This document shows positions 1-9,400 of a DNA stretch of 64,000 nt, in pieces (position 1 is the stretch's first letter; every line of letters begins with the position of its first letter). The position numbers and the translations under genes were made by a program. The notes below the pieces were generated by a model. That model was not told where the DNA came from and did no database searches. It was given only the letters and a program-made list of their open reading frames with translations. This DNA is from Chitinophaga sp. HK235 (lineage in GTDB: Bacteria > Bacteroidota > Bacteroidia > Chitinophagales > Chitinophagaceae). The stretch lies in the NCBI RefSeq assembly GCF_018255755.1, contig NZ_CP073766.1:3224001-3288000 (forward strand), read 5' to 3'.

Positions 1-2046
1 GCCTATATCGCGCCGATGCTGGGCGGTATTATTCTCGCCTACCGCGGCCGGCTGGTGGCAGGCGCCTGCCTTACCGCACTGGCCACTACCATGCTGATCT
101 ACAACAACCACCTGCAGATTGCGTATTATGCACTTATCATGGTAGCCGGACTGATCATCAGCACTTTTATCCAGGCATACCGCAGCAAACAGTTGCCTGC
201 TTTCGTACGTGCGTCAGCGATATTGGCTATAACGGCTATCCTGGCCATTTTGCCCAATGTAGACAACCTGATGATCCTGAAAGAGTATACCCGTTATACC
301 ATCCGTGGCAGTGAATCGGAACTGAAAACCGAACAGAAAAAAGCACCGGGGCTGGACCTGAGCTATGCATTTCAATGGAGTTATGGTCCCGGCGAAACCT
401 TTACTATGCTGATACCGGGTGTAGTCGGCAATTCCACTTCCGAAAAGTTGTCTGTCAACTCCCATACCTACAAGGCCCTGAAATCGCTGGGCATGTCAGA
501 TGAAAAGGCGAAGAAGGAAGTCACCAATGCCCAATGGCCCCTGTACTGGGCCGGACAGCCCATGACCGGAGGCCCGGTATATATCGGTGCTATTATTTGT
601 TTACTGGTAGTGCTGGCACTACTGATTATCCGCAGTCCGCACAAATGGTGGCTGGTAGCCGTTTCCATCTTTGCCATCCTGCTCAGCTGGGGTTATAACT
701 TTGCCCCTTTCAATAACTTTTTATTCTACCATCTGCCGTTGTACAACCGGTTCAGAGCCCCAACCATGGCCCTGATCATCCCGCAAATCACGTTTGTGGT
801 GCTGGCCTGCTGGGCATTACAGGAACTGCTCAGCGGAGAACAATCCCGGGAACATTTGCTGCTGCAACTGAGGAAAGCCTTCGTGATCACTGCCGGACTG
901 GTAGTCGGTATTGCAGTATTGGGGCCTTTTGTGTACACGTTCAGAGGTCCGTACGATGCGTATCACCTGCAGCAATACACGCAGTGGCTGGGAGGTAAGG
1001 AAGCCGCTACTAAACTAATGACTGCATTAAGGAAAGACCGGAGCCAGCTGTTGCTGATGGATGGTCTTCGCACGCTGGCCTTGCTGCTGCTGACCTTTGG
1101 TATATTGTGGGCTTGTCTGAAAGAGAAGCTGAAACCGCAGCTGGCCATGGTTCTGGTTGGCATCCTGACTGTCGCAGACCTGTTTCTGGTAGATAAAAAC
1201 TATATGGGAGAAGATAGCTTCATAACACCCGAAGCGCTGGACTCCTATATCACACCTTCTGCTGCAGACAAGGAGATCCTGAAGGACAAAACGCTCTATT
1301 ACCGTGTATTGAACCAAACCACCAACCCCTGGCTGGACGCCAGCACCTCCTATCTGCACAAATCCATTGGCGGCCAAAGTCCGGCCAAGCTGTGGATTTA
1401 TCAGGACCTGATTGATCATCAGCTGGTCCGCAACAACCCTGCGGTGCTGAATATGCTGAACACCCGGTATATTATTTCAGAAAATCCCGAAACAGGTGAG
1501 CCGGTAGCGCAAAAGAATGAAGGTGCGCTGGGCAACGGCTGGTTTGTTCAAAACATCCGGTGGGCGGCCAATGCCAACGAAGAAATGCAGGCCATGGACG
1601 CTTTTAATCCGAAAGACACGGTGATCATTGATCAGCGGTTTCAGTCCGGACTGGGCACTTTCTCACCCGGGAAAGACAGTGCTGCCCGTATAGAACTGGT
1701 CCGCTATGGCCTGAACGATCTTCACTTTACCTCGCAGAATACGCAGGACGGTTTTGGGGTGTTCTCCGATATCTATTATCCTGCCGGCTGGCGTGCTTTT
1801 ATCGACCATCAGGAAACAGATATTATCCGTGTAAACTATGCGCTGCGCGGGTTAAAGATACCTGCCGGCAAACATGAAATTGAATTCCGTTTCCGCCCGG
1901 ACAACTTTATTGCGGGCCGTAAAATAGCAGCCGGTTCATCCTGGCTCTTGCTGATACTGGTGGCTGCAGGGCTGTTATGGGAGCTGTTTGGGGGCAACCC
2001 GACTAAAAAAATTATGCCGGACCCACGGGCGGGGGTCCGGCAATAA
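1..2046 (+). CDS. YfhO family membrane protein (5' end outside window)
   Basis: This is a polytopic inner-membrane protein of the YfhO family, whose members have a glycosyltransferase-C-like architecture and are linked to cell-surface glycan or lipoteichoic modification in other bacteria. The reading frame is open from base 1, five codons before the first ATG at 16, so the true start lies upstream of the window. At least nine hydrophobic segments are visible, with a family-typical stretch FRAPTMALII near residue 250. The C-terminal soluble domain ends in the family pattern FSDIYYPAGWRAFID followed by a last membrane helix. The natural substrate cannot be read from the sequence. A perfect 10-bp inverted repeat overlaps the last codons. 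Confidence 0.85.
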   Translation, partial: AYIAPMLGGIILAYRGRLVAGACLTALATTMLIYNNHLQIAYYALIMVAGLIISTFIQAYRSKQLPAFVRASAILAITAILAILPNVDNLMILKEYTRYTIRGSESELKTEQKKAPGLDLSYAFQWSYGPGETFTMLIPGVVGNSTSEKLSVNSHTYKALKSLGMSDEKAKKEVTNAQWPLYWAGQPMTGGPVYIGAIICLLVVLALLIIRSPHKWWLVAVSIFAILLSWGYNFAPFNNFLFYHLPLYNRFRAPTMALIIPQITFVVLACWALQELLSGEQSREHLLLQLRKAFVITAGLVVGIAVLGPFVYTFRGPYDAYHLQQYTQWLGGKEAATKLMTALRKDRSQLLLMDGLRTLALLLLTFGILWACLKEKLKPQLAMVLVGILTVADLFLVDKNYMGEDSFITPEALDSYITPSAADKEILKDKTLYYRVLNQTTNPWLDASTSYLHKSIGGQSPAKLWIYQDLIDHQLVRNNPAVLNMLNTRYIISENPETGEPVAQKNEGALGNGWFVQNIRWAANANEEMQAMDAFNPKDTVIIDQRFQSGLGTFSPGKDSAARIELVRYGLNDLHFTSQNTQDGFGVFSDIYYPAGWRAFIDHQETDIIRVNYALRGLKIPAGKHEIEFRFRPDNFIAGRKIAAGSSWLLLILVAAGLLWELFGGNPTKKIMPDPRAGVRQ
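2015..2042 (+). other. Perfect inverted repeat overlapping the 3' end of the YfhO-type gene
   Basis: The sequence tgccggaccc (2015-2024) is matched by its exact reverse complement at 2033-2042, with an 8-base loop. It encodes the last residues before the stop. There is no T-run after it, so it is not a classical intrinsic terminator; it could protect or end the transcript. Confidence 0.5.
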
Positions 2047-2581
2047 CCATTAAACTAACTATAACCCAAGTATACCCTTGCCATACAAAACAAGGGCAAC
2101 TATCTTCTTCAGTATGTAGATGGCCGGAAGAGACTCAGCTTCCGGCCATCGAGGTTAACTGTCCGTTATATCCCCTTTACCGATTAGAATCGTTGACGTG
2201 GATGCATCGCCCTTTCGAGATAGCACCGCCTGCTGCAGCATGTGCCGGGCAGACGATGGACTATTAACAATGGCTGAAGGGCCGGAAACAGCATCAGATA
2301 CAAAATTAGTATACGCTTATAAGTAAGTTTATAGTAATACTACCGGAATGTTGTAGTTATATTACTACAAGCCGTAGCAGTATGGCCGTGAATGCAGTAT
2401 TGACAGGAGTATACAAAGCAGTTAGGACGGGTAACAGCTGCTAACCGGTAAGGCTCTACGCAGGTATAAACAGGAGTAGCGGTGGTAGAAACCACCGCTG
2501 TGTTTTTGGATTATGTATTTGTTGAGATGCTGAGGCAGAATGTAGAAACAATACCTCAACGATGGTATTTAACCCTTAGAA
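2047..2581. other. Gene-free stretch with two hairpins
   Basis: No convincing coding sequence is seen on either strand. A perfect 12-bp inverted repeat lies at 2119-2130/2139-2150 (gatggccggaag and its complement, 8-base loop) with no T-run. A terminator-like hairpin lies at 2478-2507. The part between them contains several small dyads, for example gtag/ctac around 2352-2367, so a small transcript ending at the second hairpin is possible but unproven. Confidence 0.4.
2478..2507 (+). terminator. Intrinsic terminator-like hairpin
   Basis: The arms agcggtggt (2478-2486) and accaccgct (2491-2499) pair perfectly around an AGAA tetraloop. A run of five T at 2503-2507 follows two bases later. No protein gene precedes it within 430 bases on this strand, so it may end the YfhO transcript or a small RNA. 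Confidence 0.55.
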
Positions 2582-2692
2582 CTATTTTTTAATGCCGATT
2601 AATACGAAACAGCCGAGCATCGCGATAAAAAAAATGAAAATGATGACAAACCATTTGAAGGACCCGTCATCGTCATAAAAAGGATCTTCCAT
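2582..2692 (-). CDS. Small single-pass membrane protein, 36 residues
   Basis: This short frame encodes an acidic N-terminus (MEDPFYDDDG), one strongly hydrophobic helix of about 20 residues (from WFVIIFIFFIAML) and a short tail ending in KK. That is the normal plan of a small inner-membrane protein with the basic end inside. It is preferred over a 61-residue frame overlapping it at 2599-2784, whose composition is less protein-like. No family is recognised and no function is proposed. It reads away from the two small HTH genes at 2880-3623, and the stretch is AT-rich like its neighbours. Confidence 0.45.
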   Translation of the reverse strand: MEDPFYDDDGSFKWFVIIFIFFIAMLGCFVLIGIKK

Positions 2693-2879
2693 GCCAGTAC
2701 AAAATGAGGGACATAGTTTTTCAGTGGACTGATTATTGATACAGCCATTCTCATTAAAAGAGAAAAATTCATTTTTGGAAACAATAAATGTTATTTCGAT
2801 ACAATAATATTCAATATTGGATCAGTTTAAAGCATAACTACCCCATGCTGTTTATTTTTCCAATCCGAAATAATCAGAT

Positions 2880-3149
2880 ATGGCAAAAGGAAAAGACCCA
2901 AGATTCGAAGCAGTGCGCACACTGATTGAAGCAGGTAAGATCAGAGATCTTCGGGGTATTTATGATATTATTCCAATGACCACTGTAGGAACAGCGGTGG
3001 GCATCCATAAATCTACACTGTATAAAAAACTGATTAATCCCGGGTTATTAAAAATTGAGGAATGTGAATTACTTGCCAAAGCATTTGGAGTGACCCCCCA
3101 GACAATTATGACGCTCGCACTTAGTCAGATGCATAAAAAGTCTTCCTGA
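2880..3149 (+). CDS. Mini helix-turn-helix (XRE/Cro-like) protein
   Basis: An 89-residue protein with a single Cro/CI-like helix-turn-helix core. Residues about 34-55 (TTVGTAVGIHKSTLYKKL) fit the two recognition helices, and LLKIEECELLAKAFGV followed by TPQTIMTLA completes the five-helix fold. No effector or oligomerisation domain follows, so it should act as a small DNA-binding protein. It is paralogous to the next gene: both share the order G..KSTLYKK-like recognition helix, then P.LLK.EE...LA...VTP..I..LA. It starts at the ATG at 2880, and the composition is AT-rich relative to the SusCD locus downstream. The target is unknown. Phage-derived or toxin-antitoxin-like origins are possible but nothing in the sequence proves them. 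Confidence 0.7.
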   Translation: MAKGKDPRFEAVRTLIEAGKIRDLRGIYDIIPMTTVGTAVGIHKSTLYKKLINPGLLKIEECELLAKAFGVTPQTIMTLALSQMHKKSS

Positions 3150-3326
3150 TCAACAACTCCCGATACGTATACAATAATGTCAACATGACACATATTCAGT
3201 TTTGGTTAATATATAGTCATTTTCGTAAACGCAATATACAAATTTATAACCAAAACAGACAACTTCGTAGACAAAAAGAGCAATTGAGATAATTATAGAT
3301 TTAATTTGATGAAACCTTGATTTTCA

Positions 3327-3623
3327 ATGATTATAGGAGAATCATTATTAAACTCTGTTTCTGAAGGCATCGAAAAAGGAGGCGATAAGGGTATCAATAA
3401 CTTACGGCAACTGGAGGAGCATATTAACGCACCTAAACTGGGCAAAATGACCGGTTATTCCAGAGGTACTATTAGTAAAAAAATAGAACACCCTCATTTA
3501 TTAAAAGTGGAAGAGATCCAAAAGCTGGCAGAAGTACTGCGGGTAACCCCTGAACGCATCCTGAAACTAGCCATCAACGAAATCGCAGCCATCGAGGCCG
3601 ATCTGAAAAATAAAAAAGGCTAA
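3327..3623 (+). CDS. Mini helix-turn-helix (XRE/Cro-like) protein, paralogue
   Basis: A 98-residue protein with the same single HTH domain as the gene at 2880. The putative recognition helix is around residues 41-57 (MTGYSRGTISKKIEHP) and is followed by LLKVEEIQKLAEVLRVTPE. It has a longer N-terminal arm and a lysine-rich tail (ADLKNKKG). A 177-base AT-rich gap separates it from the first paralogue, so the two may be transcribed separately. The likely role is DNA-binding regulation with an unknown target. The tandem duplication suggests two regulators with diverged operators or a heterodimer. Confidence 0.7.
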   Translation: MIIGESLLNSVSEGIEKGGDKGINNLRQLEEHINAPKLGKMTGYSRGTISKKIEHPHLLKVEEIQKLAEVLRVTPERILKLAINEIAAIEADLKNKKG

Positions 3624-3653
3624 AACAAAAAGCCCACGCTCTCGCGCAGGCTT
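3621..3653 (-). terminator. Intrinsic terminator of the gene at 3697-4365
   Basis: Read on the minus strand, the RNA forms a 9-bp stem (AGCCUGCGC with GCGUGGGCU, two G-U pairs) closed by a GAGA tetraloop. It is followed directly by a U-rich tail (UUUUGUUUU). It lies 44 bases past the stop of the minus-strand gene. Confidence 0.7.
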
Positions 3654-3696
3654 CTCGAATCTCTGTGATTCCTATTCATTTCTCTTTGTCTATATA

Positions 3697-4365
3697 TTAT
3701 CTTCTTAACCGTTTTAGTTCTTTGCTTTGTTCCAACAATAATTGTTGCTGAGCAGTTACTTTATTGTTGAGTTCGATCAAATGCAAAGTCAGTTCCTCTA
3801 TTTTCTGTAACAATTTAGCCTGGGTTTCACCAACATCAATGCCATTTGCTTTTACTTGCTCTTCTGACGGTATATCTGGTAAATGTTTATTCTTCTTTAT
3901 GAACGCTTCTATTTCTGTTAAAGATGGCAGATGGTATCCATCCTGAAATACGAAATCTGACCACCCGGATTTAGTTATTTGGAGTCTTGTTCCCGTAATA
4001 GTTCCATTCACCTCTAGCCTGGATTGGGGGTTTGTTGTACCGATCCCGATGTTTCCGCTTTGTTTAACATACATTATGGATTTATTAAGACCTGAGTTGT
4101 AAAACTCCCATCCTCCATTGTCATCGACTGAAGAACAATCAAATCGTAAGGTTCTGTAGCCGGCGTTAAGTGGCCTTATAAAATGGCTCTTTATAGTATA
4201 TCCTGTTGAAACGTCAACGCCTAAACTGAGGCCTTGCTCGTTATTGATAGTTATACTATTTTTAGTTGTACTTCCCTTTGTTGTGACATCATCCAGCGTT
4301 TGGGAGTTAGCTGAAATATGTAATACCAGAAGGCTACAAAGGATAAATGGATATTTTCTGTACAT
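3697..4365 (-). CDS. Secreted tail-fibre-like protein with C-terminal coiled coil
   Basis: A 222-residue exported protein. The start is placed at the ATG at 4365 because MYRKYPFILCSLLVLHISANSQ then forms a clean signal peptide; an upstream ATG at 4392 would bury it. The mid-part has the GNIGIGTTNPQSRLEVNGT motif, common in Bacteroidota adhesin- and phage-tail-fibre-like proteins. It is followed by the W-DFVF-x4-YxLPSLxExExFIxxNKHLPDIPS signature that usually precedes an intramolecular-chaperone-type end. The last 45 residues are predicted coiled coil (repeated leucine heptads from AKLLQKIEEL). It is probably a surface or extracellular trimeric protein. It reads in the same direction as the ECF sigma gene just upstream (gap 93 bases). 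Confidence 0.65.
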   Translation of the reverse strand: MYRKYPFILCSLLVLHISANSQTLDDVTTKGSTTKNSITINNEQGLSLGVDVSTGYTIKSHFIRPLNAGYRTLRFDCSSVDDNGGWEFYNSGLNKSIMYVKQSGNIGIGTTNPQSRLEVNGTITGTRLQITKSGWSDFVFQDGYHLPSLTEIEAFIKKNKHLPDIPSEEQVKANGIDVGETQAKLLQKIEELTLHLIELNNKVTAQQQLLLEQSKELKRLRR

Positions 4366-4458
4366 AGGTATTATTTGCTGCGCAATATACATAAGATATA
4401 ATCCCGGATCCTTTTCCCGATCCAGGATTATAAAAGCAGGTCAGCAATATACAGGGTG

Positions 4459-4980
4459 TTAAAAATTGCTGTGTTTCAGTAATAACAGCAATAACATCAG
4501 CGATAATTCATCATTAAAACTAGCCCGCAGAATACGCAGGGCTTTACGCATATGCTGTTCTACTGTATTAACGGAAATGTGTAAACGTTCAGCGACTTCT
4601 TTATTGGAGAGTTGTTCTTCCCGGCTCAGCAGAAACACCTTGCGGCATTGATCAGGCAGTTGCTGTATTTTATTCCGCAGCAGGCTTTCCAGCTCTTTCA
4701 GCTCCAGTCTGTCGGGGCTTGCGCCGGAGGAAGGGGCATAGTTGTCCCGGAGTAATGCTTCCTTTTTGAGTTGCAGCAACTGATGCCGGTGATAATTGTA
4801 GATACGGTTTCTGGTAGCGATGAACAGATAATTTTCCAATACGGTTTGTTCGGGTAGCCGTGACAGTTGACGATAGAGCGATAAAAACACATCCTGTACC
4901 AGTTCCTGCGACGCTTCCATATTACCGGTTTTCTTATAGGCCAGGTTGACCAACCGGATAAAATGACGGGTATAAATCAT
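4459..4980 (-). CDS. ECF RNA polymerase sigma factor, FecI-like (true N-terminus probably further upstream)
   Basis: A sigma-70 ECF factor that would direct transcription of the neighbouring SusCD locus under control of the FecR at 5207. Region 2 (residues about 1-70, ELVQDVFLSLYRQL and NYLFIATRNRIYNYHR) and region 4 (QLPDQCRKVFLLSREEQLSNKEVAERLHISVNTVEQHM) are complete. From the ATG at 4980 the protein lacks the first helix of region 2. The same frame continues upstream with the family-typical residues ALLRSWKNGDEKAFD, but holds no ATG, GTG or TTG before a stop near 5117. An ATT at 5085 or a one-base indel relative to the ATG at 5072 would be needed. The gene is transcribed divergently from fecR, which is less usual than a fecI-fecR tandem. 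Confidence 0.8.
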   Translation of the reverse strand: MIYTRHFIRLVNLAYKKTGNMEASQELVQDVFLSLYRQLSRLPEQTVLENYLFIATRNRIYNYHRHQLLQLKKEALLRDNYAPSSGASPDRLELKELESLLRNKIQQLPDQCRKVFLLSREEQLSNKEVAERLHISVNTVEQHMRKALRILRASFNDELSLMLLLLLLKHSNF

Positions 4981-5206
4981 ATCAAACGCTTTTTCATCGC
5001 CGTTTTTCCATGATCTCAGCAGGGCAGAATCGGTATTTTCCGTGATTGGTTCGATGGGTTTAGTATTTTCATCAAATCTAGTAATATTTAATTGCTTGTT
5101 TACCTTTTGTGCGTATCACCTTTTCATGAAAAAAAATTTATCCGGGGGATAACGGCAACGGATTAATTTGGTGTTATTTAATATAGCCAGTCGCATTATT
5201 ACAGCT

Positions 5207-6205
5207 ATGGATGAACAAAACTTGTATGTACTGTTACAGAAATATCGTCAGGGCATCTGCAATGCGGAGGAGTTACATGCACTGGAAGTCTGGTATGCAT
5301 CGCTGGGGAATGATTTGCCCGATGAGGCGATCGATCCGCAGAGCGAAGCAGCCAAACAGCTGACGCAGCAACAACTGCAGGCATTACGCGGGAGGTTGTC
5401 TGCAGCGCCGGGCAGTAGCGGGATGAAAGCTGTAAAAACAGCGGTATGGAAAAAGGTGCTGCGGTATGCAGCAATCTGGGCTACCGTGTTGTTACTGGCC
5501 GGACTGAGCTACCGGATGCTGAAGCCGGATGTACTGCCGGCCGGTAAATCCGGGAGCCGGTATGCCGACAGGCAGACGGATTTCAACCGGCACATCACCC
5601 TACCGGATGGCAGTACAGTGATACTGCATGCAGGCAGCAGGCTTGTTTTCCCCGACAGGTTTAACGGAACCCTGCGGGAAGTCACCCTTTCCGGTGAAGC
5701 CTATTTTGATATACGTCCCGACAGCCTTAAACCGTTTATTATCAATACAGGCATACTGAAGACAACAGTACTGGGCACGGCTTTTAACATCAGTGCCTAC
5801 CCCGGGCAGGAGGAGATAACGGTGTCGGTTACACGAGGAAAGGTAAAGGTGGAAGAAGGCAGTAAAGTGCTGGCCGTATTAACACCGGATCAGCAGATAG
5901 TTTACAACACCAAAAATGCCGCCGCCATCCAGCAAGCGGTAAATGCCATGGCCAAAGCCAGCTGGACCACCACCGATATGGTTTTTGAAAATGCAACTTT
6001 TGAAACTATTGCCAATACACTCAGCAAACGTTACGAAGTGAACATACAATTCAGTGATGATGCATTAAAACAATGCCCGATCAGAGTGTCCTTTGCAGGT
6101 ACCGAATCCCTCGAAGAAGTGCTGGACGTTATCTGTGCAGTAAGGAATGCCACCTATAAGATAGAAAACGGCCATGATGTGCTGATAAAAGGCAAAGGCT
6201 GTTAA
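5207..6205 (+). CDS. FecR family anti-sigma factor
   Basis: A 332-residue inner-membrane anti-sigma regulator. The N-terminal cytoplasmic part (about 1-80, MDEQNLYVLLQKYRQG...) would bind the sigma factor. One membrane helix follows near residues 88-105 (VLRYAAIWATVLLLAGLSYRML), then the periplasmic FecR domain (RHITLPDGSTVILHAGS, LSGEAYFDI, VLGTAFNISAYP) and the C-terminal DUF4974-type domain (FENATFETIANTLSKRYEV). The start is placed at 5207, not 5168, because homologues begin just before this helix. It lies 285 bases before susC and signals SusC occupancy, through the STN domain, to the divergent sigma gene at 4459-4980. Confidence 0.9.
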   Translation: MDEQNLYVLLQKYRQGICNAEELHALEVWYASLGNDLPDEAIDPQSEAAKQLTQQQLQALRGRLSAAPGSSGMKAVKTAVWKKVLRYAAIWATVLLLAGLSYRMLKPDVLPAGKSGSRYADRQTDFNRHITLPDGSTVILHAGSRLVFPDRFNGTLREVTLSGEAYFDIRPDSLKPFIINTGILKTTVLGTAFNISAYPGQEEITVSVTRGKVKVEEGSKVLAVLTPDQQIVYNTKNAAAIQQAVNAMAKASWTTTDMVFENATFETIANTLSKRYEVNIQFSDDALKQCPIRVSFAGTESLEEVLDVICAVRNATYKIENGHDVLIKGKGC

Positions 6206-6490
6206 GTATATAAGTATTGAATCAATAACCGAAAAAAACTGATAACTATCCACGGTTAAAGGGGTGAAGTGTGCCCGGTTTGCTAAATCAATTTAGCAAT
6301 ACAACCAGCCACCAGCCTTATGTTACCAATTCTATGCTATCACTAAAATCTACGTCGATGAAACCAGAATCAATCACTTAAAACAGCATCAGGTCTAACA
6401 CGTCAACAGACAAAAAACGCTAAAGCGCTGGCTGCAGTAACCTGCAGTTACAGGCTGCCTATTTCCTAACAATTTTAAAGATTGCCCGTT

Positions 6491-9400
6491 ATGCAAAAGT
6501 TCTTAGCTGTGCCTTCACAGCTGACAGGTCTGCTATTGCCCTGTATGTTCCGCCACACCAGGCGTCTGGTAAAAACCATCACCCTGGCCCTGCTGAACAT
6601 CGTTTTACTGTCATCTGTACTAATGGCCTCTCCCGGCCGCGCACAGGATATCTCCACCCAACAGATTACCCTGACGCTCAAAAATGAAACCTTAAAAAGT
6701 GCACTGGGTAAAGTGGAAGCACTGTCCGGCTTCCGCCTGGCCTATCCGCCGGAACAAGTGAACAAATACAAAAACATCAGTCTCACCAAAGGCACCCGCA
6801 GCGTTAAAACAACACTGGAGCTGCTGCTCGCCGAGACCTATCTGAACTTCAGACAGGCAGACAACATCATCATTATTTTTCGCCCATCCGAACAAATCAG
6901 CAACACCCCGGATACCACGGTGCATCCGGGCCCCCAGGCAGGCACCTCCATGCGTACCATTATCGGCTCGGTGGTGGAAAACAAAACCAATATGGTACTA
7001 CCGGGCGTTTCTGTTCAGGTAAAAGGTACCACCAGAGGCACCCAGACACAAAGCGACGGCACCTACAGCATACAGGTGCCTTCCAGCCAGAAAACACTCG
7101 TCTTCTCTTTCATCGGATATGAAACCAAAGAAGTAGAGATAGCGGCCTTTAACCAAACGGATGTTACCCTCATTCCCTCCAGCCTCGGCCTGAAAGACGT
7201 AGTGGTAGTGGCTTACGGCCAGCAGAAAAAAGCCACCGTCACCGGCGCCATCGCTTCTATCAGTACCAAAGAGCTGGTACAAAGCCCCGTGTCCAACCTC
7301 ACCAATGCGCTGGCAGGACGCCTTCCCGGCCTCATCACCACCCAGCGCAGCGGTGAGCCCGGCGTAGACGCCAGCAACCTCTATATCCGCGGCGTTGGCA
7401 CCCTCAACGGTACCTCGCCCATCATCATGGTTGACGGCATCGAAAGGCCCATGGACTATGTAGATCCCAACGATATAGAAAACCTCACCATCCTCAAAGA
7501 TGCCGCCGCCACCGCCGTACTGGGGATGCGCGGCGCCAACGGGGCCATCCTCATCACCACCAAAAGAGGTAAAGCAGGCCCTCCTTCCGTCAACTTCCGC
7601 GCTTCCACCGGTATCACCGAAGCCACCCGCCTGCCCCAATATCTCGGCTCCTACGACTATGCCTCCCTGCTCAATGAAGCCCTGAAAAACGATGGCGCCC
7701 AGCCCGCCTTCACCACCGCACAACTCGAAGGATATAAAAGCGGGAAACTGCCCAATACCGACTACTATAAGTTCATCATGAAACCGTCTACTGTAGCACA
7801 GGGCAACCTCAACGTGAGCGGCGGCAACAACATCGCCCGCTACTTTATTTCGGCAGGTTACAACGTACAGGACGGCCTCTATGCACATACCACCGAAAAC
7901 CAGGACGGTTATACCGGCAACAACAATATGAAACGTTATAACCTGCGCGCCAACGTAGATGTGGACATCACCCCCACTCTCGCTGCCCGTGTAGACATTG
8001 CCGGTATCATGACAGACCGCAGGGATGGCAACAACTCCGCCAGCACGATCATGAACCTCGCCAACCGCATGGCACCTATCTATCCAATCGTCAACCCCGA
8101 CGGCTCCCTCTGGGGAAACGGCACCTTCCAGTCCAACATCCTCGGGGAACTATCGCAGAAAGGATACCGCCGCTGGTATAACAATACCGTACAAGGCACT
8201 TTCGCGCTTACCCGCAAACTGGACATCATCACCAAAAACCTGACGGCCAAAGTGTCTTTCTCCTACGACAATACCAATTCGCCCTCTGCTTCCTATACCC
8301 GCAACTATGCCGTGTTTGAACCACTCTATGATGCACAAGGCAATATCACCAGCTACAAACAGTCCGGGCAAGACACCAAGATAGACCCCAACGGCTCCTT
8401 CAGTGGCGGCAGTGCCAACCGCAGCACCTACTTTGAAGCTACTGCCAACTGGAACCGCCAGTTCGGCAAACACGAAGCAACTGCTATGCTGCTCTGGAAC
8501 CGCCGCCTCAACGAAAGTAATTCTTCCATCCCCAGAGCATACCAGTCGCTGCTCTTCCGCGGTACCTACAACTATATGCAGAAGTACCTGCTGGAGATCA
8601 GCGCTTCTTATCAGGGATCGGAGAACTTCCCCAAAGAAAGCCGCTATGGTATCTTCCCATCCGTATCCGCCGGATGGGTACTGTCTGAAGAATCTTTTAT
8701 CAAAGACAATGTGTCTGCCATCAGTTTTCTGAAGATCAGAGGTTCTTATGGAGAAGTGGGCAATGATCAGGCGGGCAGCGACCGTTTCCTCTGGTTCACC
8801 TCCTGGGGCGGTGGCGACCCTTATTATTTTGGTACCAACGCCAGTCAGGCCAACGGCTGGAAACAAGGCCCCATCGGTAATCCCGGCGTTACCTGGGAAC
8901 GGGGCAGGCAAGCCAATGCGGGCATAGAAGCCCGCTTCTGGAAAAACCTGCTGGGCATCTCCCTCGATCTTTTCACCCAGCGCAGAAGCAAAATACTGAT
9001 CCGCCGCAATACCCTCTCTGATGTATTCGGACAGGATATCAAAGCGCAAAACATCGGTATTGTAGACAACAAGGGATTTGAACTGGAGCTGAGCCATGAA
9101 AACACCATCGGGCGGGTACGTTATTTCTTTAAACCCAATGTGACCTTTGCCCGCAACAACATTGTGTATCAGGATGAAGTGGCACAGGCCTATCCCTGGA
9201 TGAAACGCACCGGCCATCCTATCGGCACCAAGTTCGGCCTGATCTCCGAAGGTTTCTTCAAAGACCAGCAGGATGTGGACAACAGCCCCTTCCAGAATTT
9301 TTCGGCCTATGGCCCCGGTGATTTTAAATACAAAAAACTCACCGGCAAGGAGTATGATTTTATTCAGTCCAATTTTGATGAAACGGCTATCGGTTACGCC

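Noticed and set aside
2599..2784. 61-codon minus-strand frame
   Set aside because: The overlapping 36-codon frame has a clear acidic-helix-basic plan and is more plausible.
6998..9217. Long minus-strand open frames (296 and 355 codons) opposite susC
   Set aside because: They mirror the codon pattern of the SusC gene and have no family features.
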